Assembly (NCBI GenBank): GCA_009774375.1
Contig: VSNO01000132.1
Coordinates: 1-12,591 of the forward strand
Direction of reading: 5' to 3'
DNA length: 12,591 nucleotides
Source: Lachnospiraceae bacterium
Lineage (GTDB): Bacteria > Bacillota > Clostridia > Lachnospirales > Lachnospiraceae
The notes below the pieces were generated by a model that saw only the letters and a program-made list of their open reading frames with translations, ran no database searches and was not told where the DNA came from. Positions 7,280 through 12,591 of the stretch are shown in pieces. How positions within the stretch are numbered: the stretch's first letter is position 1; the number at the start of each line of letters is the position of its first letter. The translations under genes were made by a program, and so were the position numbers.

Positions 7280-7875
7280 TGGAACTTTACAGCGGATATA
7301 TCAATAAGTTGATCGAGCAGTTTGCCAGGCTTCCCGGCGTGGGAAACAAATCTGCACAGAGGCTTGCGCTCCACGTGATCAACATGCCGCCTGAGCATGT
7401 AGAGCGGTTTGCGCAGATCATGGTCGACGCGCGGAAAAACATTCATTACTGCAGGAATTGTTATACCCTTGCGGACCAGGAGATCTGCCCGATCTGTGCG
7501 AACCCGAAACGCGATCACAGGACGATCATGGTCGTGGAGAATATCAGGGATCTCGCGGCGTACGAGAAGACAGGAAAATACGAGGGCGTATACCATGTAC
7601 TCCACGGTGCGATCTCCCCCATGCTCGGGATCGGCCCCAATGATATCAGACTCAGGGAGCTGGTAAAACGGCTGGAAGATGACATCGATGAGGTCATCAT
7701 AGCGACCAACTCCAGCCTCGAGGGAGAGACCACGGCCATGTATATCTCGAAGCTCATCAAGCCGATCGGGGTGAAGGTGACGCGCATCGCCAGCGGCGTG
7801 CCTGTGGGCGGAGACCTGGAGTGCATTGATGAGATGACGCTGCTGCGTGCACTTGAGGGCAGGACAGAATTATAA
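7279..7875 (+). CDS. recR: Recombination mediator RecR
   Basis: Zinc-binding ring protein that works with RecO/RecF to load RecA on gapped DNA; 198 residues, the usual length. The domains run in the standard order. First is the helix-hairpin-helix (FARLPGVGNKSAQRLALHV, 16-33), then the Cys4 zinc finger (C58, C61, C70, C73). A Toprim region follows from MVVENIRDL (84-92) through HGAISPMLGIGP (109-120) and IIATNSSLEGETTAMYI (140-156). The Walker-B-like GVPVGGDLE (173-181) and the C-terminal helix DEMTLLRALEGR complete it. The start is fixed by the TGATG overlap with ybaB, and a GGGGGAGG stretch inside the end of ybaB can serve as the binding site. No clear intrinsic terminator follows; the weak stem at 7877-7898 lacks a T-run. 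Confidence 0.97.
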   Translation: MELYSGYINKLIEQFARLPGVGNKSAQRLALHVINMPPEHVERFAQIMVDARKNIHYCRNCYTLADQEICPICANPKRDHRTIMVVENIRDLAAYEKTGKYEGVYHVLHGAISPMLGIGPNDIRLRELVKRLEDDIDEVIIATNSSLEGETTAMYISKLIKPIGVKVTRIASGVPVGGDLECIDEMTLLRALEGRTEL

Positions 7876-7910
7876 ATAGATTTTTCTGACAAGATCTATA
7901 AAAAGTAGTG

Positions 7911-7939
7911 TAGTTAAGAACATTCGGATAAAGTATAAT
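7911..7939 (+). promoter_or_regulatory. Possible promoter of galM
   Basis: A perfect TATAAT lies at 7934-7939, with a start expected near 7946 and 28 nt of leader to the galM ATG. At 17 bp upstream there is only TAGTTA (7911-7916), a poor -35. The -10 match and its position support an independent promoter, but readthrough from recR is equally possible. Confidence 0.35.
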
Positions 7940-7973
7940 GAGATAAGATTATAGAAAGAAAGAGGGAAAGCAA

Positions 7974-9017
7974 ATGGCAATCACAACAAAAAGCTTCGGA
8001 AAAACACCCGACGGCACGGAAGTCAGCCTGTACACCATCCAAAATGACAATGGATTTACCGCGGAGGTGACGGATCTTGGCGCGATCCTTGTCAGACTCT
8101 TCGTGCCCGACAAGGCAGGGCAGACAGCGGATGTCGTGCTCGGATATGACAGTGCGGAGGAATATATCAAAAAAGGCGGCTTCTATGGGGCGACGGTCGG
8201 TCCGAGCGCAAACCGTATTGACAATGCTAGCTTTATCATTGACGGCGTGAAGTATCAGCTTGCGGTGAACGACGGCACCAACAATCTTCACAGCGATGCT
8301 CACAAAGGGTATCACAGGCGTATGTGGAACGCGCAGTTAAAGGACAGCAGTGTCGTGTTTACGATCGAGGATGCGGACGGATCTATGGGATTTCCGGGAA
8401 ACAAGAAGGTGCAGGTGACCTACACTGTCACGGATGATAACGAACTGAGGATCGATTATGACGTGACGAGCGACCGGAAAACCGTGATCAACATGACCAA
8501 CCATTCCTTCTTCAATCTGACAGGACACGGCAGCGGCAATATCGAGGCGCATAAGCTCTATATCCATGCGTCGAAGTACACGCCGGTCTTTGAGCGCCTG
8601 ATCCCGACCGGAGAGCTTGCGGATGTGTCAGGCACACCGTTTGATTTCAGGACGATGAAGACTGTGGGCGATGACATCGATGCAGACGATGTACAGCTTG
8701 GATATGGACAAGGCTATGACCACAACTATGTGCTGGACGATTTTGACGGAACTCTCAAAAAGGCCGCTTCCGTGGAGGATCCGGCATCCGGCAGAAAGAT
8801 GGACGTCTACACGGACCAGCCCGGACTGCAGTTCTATGCGGGCAACTGTATCGCGCCGGAGACTGGAAAGGGCGGCGCGGCATATGATAAGCGCAGCGGC
8901 CTCTGTCTGGAGACGCAGTGCTTCCCCAATTCAGTCAACCAGCCGGGTTTCCAGGATGTCATATACGGACCGGACAGACCGTACAGGACAACGACAGTCT
9001 ATAGATTTTACAATTAA
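7974..9017 (+). CDS. galM: Aldose 1-epimerase (galactose mutarotase family)
   Basis: Interconverts alpha and beta anomers of aldoses such as galactose, glucose or xylose in the cytoplasm; 347 residues, full length, no signal peptide. Conserved active-site positions are visible: N80-R81 in GPSANRI, H106 in NNLH, and catalytic acid H177 in MTNHSFFNLTGHG. D249 in GYDHNYVLD and catalytic base E313 in LCLETQCFPNSVNQPGF complete the set. The segment after H106 (SDAHKGYHRRMW) replaces the more usual His-Gly-Gly stretch and is slightly unusual. A GAGGGAAAG site lies about 4-10 nt upstream. It stands alone between recR (98-bp gap) and its own strong terminator. A mutarotase fits the pentose-releasing GH43 enzymes nearby, but the physical separation makes a dedicated link speculative, and the sugar it prefers cannot be read from sequence. 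Confidence 0.93.
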   Translation: MAITTKSFGKTPDGTEVSLYTIQNDNGFTAEVTDLGAILVRLFVPDKAGQTADVVLGYDSAEEYIKKGGFYGATVGPSANRIDNASFIIDGVKYQLAVNDGTNNLHSDAHKGYHRRMWNAQLKDSSVVFTIEDADGSMGFPGNKKVQVTYTVTDDNELRIDYDVTSDRKTVINMTNHSFFNLTGHGSGNIEAHKLYIHASKYTPVFERLIPTGELADVSGTPFDFRTMKTVGDDIDADDVQLGYGQGYDHNYVLDDFDGTLKKAASVEDPASGRKMDVYTDQPGLQFYAGNCIAPETGKGGAAYDKRSGLCLETQCFPNSVNQPGFQDVIYGPDRPYRTTTVYRFYN

Positions 9018-9029
9018 ATGAGTTTACAT

Positions 9030-9060
9030 AAAAGATTCTGCGAAAGCAGGATCTTTTTTT
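9030..9060 (+). terminator. Rho-independent terminator after galM
   Basis: AAAGATTCTGC (9031-9041) pairs with GCAGGATCTTT (9046-9056) with a single G-T wobble. The loop is a GAAA tetraloop and a run of seven T (9054-9060) follows. It starts 13 nt after the galM stop. Confidence 0.93.
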
Positions 9061-9159
9061 GTTCGGCACGACGTATTTCGACAGATTCCTCGACCGGAAA
9101 GTGTTAAGATAACTGTATCTCTCAAATCTTGATACGAAAGGATGCAAAGGTGATGCAAG

Positions 9160-10449
9160 ATGGACAAGCAAACAGATATACGCACAAATACACAGAACAT
9201 GATACCTGTCAATACACGGACGATCGGAACCCCGGAGGGGATCTATATCCTGTATCTCGAGGATTATGTACATACATTTCTCAAGAAGATCCTGTCGGAT
9301 GCCCCGCAGGGTGAACTGCCGAAGAACAGACGGAAAAAGGAGGAAGACCAGGCATACCAGCAGGAATATCTGATAGAAAGAACACTCCCGCAGAAGATCG
9401 CACTCTACGGCAGATCGATCGAGGAAAACGGCAGATACCGGATCGTGGTATCCGGGGCAGCAGTCTCCGACGGCAGCAGTGAAAAACTCCTGCAGCTCAA
9501 CAACACTTATTTTCCCTCAAGTGATTATATCGGAGATGCAGGCGTGAGCCTCAACAGGGAGTCCCGCCTCCGGATCGAGCTGACGCTGCGCAGCACGAAA
9601 GTTGTCCTGGATGATTTTTACATATACTATGATCAGAACGAAGAAATGCAGAATTATCTTGTTGAGTGGAATACCAGCAGAGAAGGGGACAAGGGCAAAG
9701 TGATTCTGGCGCCGGCAGAAAACGCCTATTACGCGAGGAGCCACATGACTGATGCGGCACAGCTTGGCAGGATCACGCAGGCGTACAACCGGGAGGAGGC
9801 AAAAGTCAGCTTTATGTGGAATGTCATGAACGTGCTCTGCCTCGGCTTTGTCGTGTGCGTCATGGCGTATGGCATCATATCCATGAACAATTACAATAAA
9901 ATGCAGAACATGCAGGAAAACATCGATTACTGCATGGCATTTATCGAAGAGAACACATCATTTCTGATGAAGGATACAGGGGCGGACACAGAGCGGTCAC
10001 AGCCAGTCTCCGCCATACAGCAGGCCGTGCAGGCTGAGAACGAAATGGCAAAACAAACCATCGATACGGATGCGCAAACTGTCACGGAGACAGAACAGGC
10101 TGTACAGGAGACGTCCGAAATGCAGGCTCTGGCACAGCCGGTGATACAGGATCTGGCACAGCCGCAGGAAACACCCGAGACAGCGCAGGCTTTGACGCAG
10201 GCATCAGCAGAACCGGACTCGCAGCCCGCACAGCCTGACAGCGCACAGCCTGACGCGGAACCGGATATATCATCTTCCGGAGAGCAGGCATCGACGCCAC
10301 AGTACTATGTTGTCCGCAGGGGAGATACACTCCGGACCATCTGCTACGATATCTATGGGGACTATTCCCGCGTGGATGAGATCTGCAGGTGGAACAACAT
10401 AGATGATCCCAATAATATTCTTTATGGACAAAAGCTTTTACTTCCGTGA
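9160..10449 (+). CDS. Single-pass membrane protein with C-terminal LysM domain
   Basis: Predicted 429-residue envelope protein. Residues 1-217 are a soluble, probably cytoplasmic N-terminal domain that I do not recognise. It contains EGIYILYLEDYVHTFLKKI (26-44), a charged stretch (57-64), and a beta-rich part with KIALYGRS (79-86) and LDDFYIYYD (150-158). One hydrophobic segment follows at about 218-241. Then comes an outside linker rich in Gln, Ala, Pro and acidic residues (about 280-380) with short DNA repeats. A LysM domain follows at 382-429 (YYVVRRGDTLRTICYDIYGD ... WNNI ... NILYGQKLLLP), which in known families binds peptidoglycan. The start has AAAGG 9 nt upstream. An extended -10-like TGTTAAGAT at 9102-9110 could be its promoter, but no good -35 is seen. 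It is the first of three membrane-protein genes; function unknown. Confidence 0.85.
   Translation: MDKQTDIRTNTQNMIPVNTRTIGTPEGIYILYLEDYVHTFLKKILSDAPQGELPKNRRKKEEDQAYQQEYLIERTLPQKIALYGRSIEENGRYRIVVSGAAVSDGSSEKLLQLNNTYFPSSDYIGDAGVSLNRESRLRIELTLRSTKVVLDDFYIYYDQNEEMQNYLVEWNTSREGDKGKVILAPAENAYYARSHMTDAAQLGRITQAYNREEAKVSFMWNVMNVLCLGFVVCVMAYGIISMNNYNKMQNMQENIDYCMAFIEENTSFLMKDTGADTERSQPVSAIQQAVQAENEMAKQTIDTDAQTVTETEQAVQETSEMQALAQPVIQDLAQPQETPETAQALTQASAEPDSQPAQPDSAQPDAEPDISSSGEQASTPQYYVVRRGDTLRTICYDIYGDYSRVDEICRWNNIDDPNNILYGQKLLLP
10123..10254 (+). repeat. Short direct repeats coding the LysM protein's linker
   Basis: CAGGCTCTGGCACAGCCG at 10123-10140 recurs with one change at 10147-10164 (24-bp period). 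CGCACAGCCTGAC at 10227-10239 recurs at 10242-10254 (15-bp period). Both periods are multiples of three, so gain or loss of a unit would keep the frame and only change the length of the Ala-Gln-Pro linker. Confidence 0.7.
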
Positions 10450-10464
10450 AAATAATGTTATACT
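10437..10464 (+). promoter_or_regulatory. Candidate promoter of the DUF5711-like gene
   Basis: TTTACT (10437-10442) and TATACT (10459-10464) are separated by 16 bp, and TGT directly before the -10 gives an extended -10. The start would fall near 10471, at the end of the 5' arm of the inverted repeat at 10460-10513. The -35 lies inside the last codons of the LysM gene. Confidence 0.4.
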
Positions 10465-10517
10465 GTATCTGTTCAGCGATGTACATGCGGACATAGGCGG
10501 GCAGATACAGTATTTTT
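10460..10517 (+). terminator. Terminator-like 12-bp inverted repeat with a 30-nt loop
   Basis: ATACTGTATCTG (10460-10471) and CAGATACAGTAT (10502-10513) are perfect complements, followed by a run of five T (10513-10517). The 30-nt loop is longer than in most intrinsic terminators, which makes it less certain. It would reduce readthrough from the LysM gene into the next gene, and transcripts starting near 10471 would lack the 5' arm. Confidence 0.55.
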
Positions 10518-10541
10518 ATGGGCAGTAAACGAGGTATGCTG

Positions 10542-11780
10542 ATGGCGGAAATAAAGGATTTCAACAGAAACCAGTACCTTTTAAAAGGTGGCAAAGATAA
10601 GAACAATAAAGAAAAAGAGAGCGACAGTGACAAAAAATCGATGGATAACACGCTGGCAAGGTACAGACAGGTCAAACTCTATTCCGTCCTGTCGGTGCTG
10701 GCTCTGGCGGCAGTGGTTGTGGTCGGTTCCTACATCAACAACAAAAATAAGGTGTACATTGACTATGAAGTGATTCAGCAGAACGAATGGGTCAGATCCT
10801 CGGAGGCAAAAAGCATGAACCTCAAGGGAACGCTCTTTACATACAGTAATGATGGCATGAACTGCACCGACCTGAGAGGAAAGACGATCTGGAATCAGAC
10901 GTATGAGATGCAGAATCCGGAAATAAGGACCTGTGGAAAAACAGTGGCAGTAGGTGACTATAATGGCAGAAAGATCTATGTCGCCAATGCGCAGGGAATG
11001 ATAGGGACAGTGGAGACCACACTGCCGATCCGGGATTTCTGTGTGTCCGCCAACGGGGTGGTAGCGGTTGTTCTGGACGACTCGACAGTCACGTCGATCT
11101 ATCTGTACAATGGCGCTACAGGGGAATCGTTTGCCGATTTTAAGACACGGATGAGCAATTCAGGATATCCGATCGCAGTTGATATCTCAAGTGATGGGAG
11201 TCTGGTCGCAGTTTCCTATATAAAAGTAGAAAAAGGAAAAATGGTATCGAACATCGGCTTCTACAATTTTTCTGCGGTTGGACAGAATTATACAGACAAT
11301 TTTGTGAGCGGCTATGTGTATCCGGAAGCAGTCGTCCCAATGGTATATTTTATGGGAGACGATACAGTGTTTGCGGTCGCGGACAACCGGCAGATGTTTT
11401 TCAAAGGCAGGCAGAAACCGGAAAGCCTCTCAGAGACCATGATCTCAGAAGAAATACAAAGTGTATTCTGCGATGAGGACCATGTAGGACTAGTGTTTTA
11501 CAATACTGCGGCAGAGACGACATACCGCGTCGAGATCTATGACACGAATGGCAGGAAAGTCAGTGAGATCGCGTTTGACATGGAATACAAAGAGATTTTG
11601 TTTGAGGCGTCGGGAATCATCATATACAATGACAGTGAGTGCCAGATCTATGACTGGGGTGAGAAGATGAAATATCATGGGATCTTTGAGGAAAGAGTCC
11701 TGTGCCTTATTCCGGGTAAGAACATATCGAGGCACACTCTTGTCACCGAGGATGCCATACAGACAGTACAGCTTCATTGA
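10542..11780 (+). CDS. DUF5711-like single-pass membrane protein with predicted beta-propeller
   Basis: Predicted 412-residue protein. It opens with a short polar, Lys/Asp-rich cytoplasmic tail (about 1-44, with GGKDKNNKEKESDSDKK). A membrane segment follows at about 45-64 (KLYSVLSVLALAAVVVVGSY). The long extracytoplasmic part is built of repeated beta-strand units resembling propeller blades, e.g. TLFTYSNDGMNCTDLRGK, VAVGDYNGRKIYVANAQG, VAVVLDDSTVTSIYLYNG, VAVSYIKVEKGK and VEIYDTNGRKVSEI. This layout fits DUF5711, a family I know mainly from Clostridia and whose function is unknown. The ATG at 10542 is chosen because GAGG lies 7 nt upstream; ATGs at 10518 and 10536 are in frame but poorly placed. 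The stop at 11778-11780 lies just before the binding site of the CvpA gene, so the two are probably cotranscribed. The propeller fold is inferred from pattern only. Confidence 0.7.
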   Translation: MAEIKDFNRNQYLLKGGKDKNNKEKESDSDKKSMDNTLARYRQVKLYSVLSVLALAAVVVVGSYINNKNKVYIDYEVIQQNEWVRSSEAKSMNLKGTLFTYSNDGMNCTDLRGKTIWNQTYEMQNPEIRTCGKTVAVGDYNGRKIYVANAQGMIGTVETTLPIRDFCVSANGVVAVVLDDSTVTSIYLYNGATGESFADFKTRMSNSGYPIAVDISSDGSLVAVSYIKVEKGKMVSNIGFYNFSAVGQNYTDNFVSGYVYPEAVVPMVYFMGDDTVFAVADNRQMFFKGRQKPESLSETMISEEIQSVFCDEDHVGLVFYNTAAETTYRVEIYDTNGRKVSEIAFDMEYKEILFEASGIIIYNDSECQIYDWGEKMKYHGIFEERVLCLIPGKNISRHTLVTEDAIQTVQLH

Positions 11781-11800
11781 CAGGATCGGAGGGAGCAGAT

Positions 11801-12286
11801 TTGGAAATAAATATACTTTTTGTTATTGTTGTGCTCATACTGGCGGCAGGGGCAGCATGGGGGTGGAAAAGAGGACTGCTGGAGAGTGTTGTGCGTATAG
11901 TATCCTGCATATTGGGTATATTGGTGGTAATAGTGATAGCAAAGGGGATCGGCAGCTTTAGCCAGAAACGTTATGTACAGGTGATCATGGCACTGCTCCT
12001 GCTTGTTTTGATCCAGGTGATCCACAAGATCGTGAAATTCCTGGCGGACACCTTCAGACTGGTACGGGCCATTCCGGTCGGAAGGCTGGCGGACAAGCTT
12101 GCCGGGGCGCTGCTGGGGCTGGCAGAGTCTGTCCTTGTGATATGGAGCCTCTTGTTGCTCATCGGCGTCACGGATCTGCTGGGGCTGAATGACTGGATTA
12201 AAGAGCAGGTCGGGCAGAGCCGCTTCCTCATGCTGATCTACTACAATAATTATATGATCGAACTGCTGAAAAAAGTTTTGTACTAA
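11801..12286 (+). CDS. CvpA-family membrane protein
   Basis: Predicted 161-residue polytopic membrane protein with four hydrophobic segments (about 3-21, 29-50, 58-77 and 103-125). The positively charged WGWKRGLLESVVRIV after the first segment is characteristic of CvpA. The family is linked to colicin V production and to envelope integrity in enterobacteria, but its molecular role is unsettled. I take TTG at 11801 as start, because GGAGGG at 11788-11793 lies 7 nt upstream and a membrane segment begins at once. Another TTG at 11777 overlaps the upstream stop but would place the binding site inside the gene. It is the last gene before the rRNA-type promoters, and no terminator follows it. Confidence 0.8.
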   Translation: MEINILFVIVVLILAAGAAWGWKRGLLESVVRIVSCILGILVVIVIAKGIGSFSQKRYVQVIMALLLLVLIQVIHKIVKFLADTFRLVRAIPVGRLADKLAGALLGLAESVLVIWSLLLLIGVTDLLGLNDWIKEQVGQSRFLMLIYYNNYMIELLKKVLY

Positions 12287-12310
12287 TATGATGTCATGCT
12301 TTATCCGCAC

Positions 12311-12340
12311 AGAAAAAAATATGAAAAAAATTAAAAAAAG
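12311..12340 (+). promoter_or_regulatory. A-tract UP-element-like sequence
   Basis: Three runs of seven A lie at 12313-12319, 12324-12330 and 12333-12339, ending just before the P1 -35. Their centres are 11 and 9 bp apart, close to one helical turn. Such tracts bend DNA and can bind the RNA polymerase alpha C-terminal domain, as at strong rRNA promoters. Confidence 0.6.
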
Positions 12341-12343
12341 TTG

Positions 12344-12372
12344 TTGACAACTGCAAAGTAGCGTGATATTAT
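12344..12372 (+). promoter_or_regulatory. Promoter P1 of the probable rRNA operon
   Basis: Perfect -35 TTGACA (12344-12349), 17-bp spacer, and near-perfect -10 TATTAT (12367-12372). The expected start is near 12379. This is the strongest promoter in the window. Confidence 0.8.
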
Positions 12373-12444
12373 AAAACACGTCGCTGACAACTGCAGAAAT
12401 GCATAACAGGCGACAGAAAAAATATTCAAAAGCGAAAAAAGTGC

Positions 12445-12474
12445 TTGACAAAATATCCCAGCCTGTGTTAAACT
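12445..12474 (+). promoter_or_regulatory. Promoter P2 of the probable rRNA operon
   Basis: Perfect -35 TTGACA (12445-12450) with -10 TAAACT (12469-12474) at 18 bp, or TTAAAC at 17 bp. The start would be near 12480. It lies 101 bp downstream of P1. Confidence 0.7.
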
Positions 12475-12542
12475 AACTAGGCTGTCATAAATGAGGCAGG
12501 CAGAAAAGATCTGAACCTTGACAAATAAACAGTAATGCAACC

Positions 12543-12569
12543 CTGAAAATTCTAAAAAGAATTATTCAG
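12543..12569 (+). other. Leader hairpin near the right edge
   Basis: CTGAA-AATTCT (12543-12553) pairs with AGAATT-TTCAG (12558-12569) across an AAAA loop, with one bulged A at 12564. It gives an 11-bp stem with no T-run behind it, so it is a leader structure and not a terminator. It may belong to the processing or antitermination part of an rRNA leader. Confidence 0.55.
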
Positions 12570-12591
12570 AGAACGAGTCCCGTGATCTTTA

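Larger units (their letters stand above)
12287..12591 (+). promoter_or_regulatory. Probable rRNA operon promoter and leader region, cut by the window end
   Basis: This 305-bp non-coding stretch has A-tracts, two tandem strong promoters, and a leader with an A/T-rich hairpin and a downstream GAACGAG segment of the kind found before 16S rRNA in Lachnospiraceae. No 16S sequence is reached. The overall layout (small membrane gene after the recR block, then rrn) matches Bacillus subtilis, where rrnA follows bofA. A tRNA operon is the main alternative. Confidence 0.6.

Noticed and set aside
7877..7898. Stem TAGATTTT/AAGATCTA after recR as a terminator
   Set aside because: The stem is AT-rich with a wobble, and is followed by TAAAAAG instead of a T-run.
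11777..11800. TTG at 11777 as start of the CvpA gene
   Set aside because: It overlaps the preceding stop, but the GGAGGG site would then lie inside the coding region. TTG at 11801 has correct spacing to that site.
1..12591. CRISPR array, insertion sequence or tRNA
   Set aside because: No regularly spaced repeats of 20-40 bp, no transposase frame, no terminal inverted repeats and no tRNA cloverleaf sequence were seen.

Overview
The window looks like a chromosomal segment of a Gram-positive anaerobe of the Clostridia, most likely Lachnospiraceae. The evidence is strong GGAGG-type ribosome binding sites, sigma-A-like promoters, the dnaX-ybaB-recR order typical of Firmicutes, a LysM / beta-propeller membrane / CvpA cluster that I associate with Lachnospiraceae, and what looks like a Clostridia-type rRNA leader at the right edge. 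No rRNA body, tRNA, CRISPR array, transposase or phage gene is visible. The family assignment is inference.

Left part (1-3552): xylan utilisation. A minus-strand gene starts at 38 and runs off the left edge. It diverges from a plus-strand pair of cytoplasmic glycoside hydrolase family 43 enzymes (356-1987 and 2014-3552) of two different subtypes. Both have the complete Asp/Asp/Glu catalytic triad and a C-terminal beta-sandwich. They probably act on imported xylo- or arabinoxylo-oligosaccharides. The 317-bp divergent region holds candidate promoters on both strands, an inverted repeat and a bipartite direct repeat that could be regulator sites.

Middle minus-strand block (3549-5150): a Sel1/TPR-like repeat protein and a two-repeat YccF membrane protein, both of unknown role. 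The Sel1-like gene meets the second GH43 gene tail to tail with a shared TTAA, so each strand's stop lies inside the other gene. YccF ends in a 12-bp tandem repeat that supplies three successive in-frame TAG stops.

Housekeeping block (5346-7875): dnaX (DNA polymerase III gamma/tau), ybaB/ebfC (nucleoid-associated protein) and recR (recombination mediator), tightly packed. The ybaB stop and recR start overlap as TGATG. A good extended -10 promoter precedes dnaX.

Right part (7974-12591): galM (sugar mutarotase) with its own strong terminator. Then three consecutive membrane proteins: a LysM protein with an unknown cytoplasmic N-terminal domain, a DUF5711-like single-pass protein with a probable extracytoplasmic propeller, and a CvpA-family protein. 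A 12-bp inverted repeat with a candidate promoter lies between the first two. The window ends in a 305-bp non-coding region with phased A-tracts, two tandem promoters and a leader hairpin, read as the start of an rRNA operon. In Bacillus subtilis the dnaX-yaaK-recR block is likewise followed by a small membrane gene (bofA) and then rrnA, so the layout may be a diverged version of a conserved neighbourhood.

I found no clear new defence or mobile system. The parts most open to new biology are the LysM / DUF5711 / CvpA trio and the regulatory architecture around it and around the GH43 pair.
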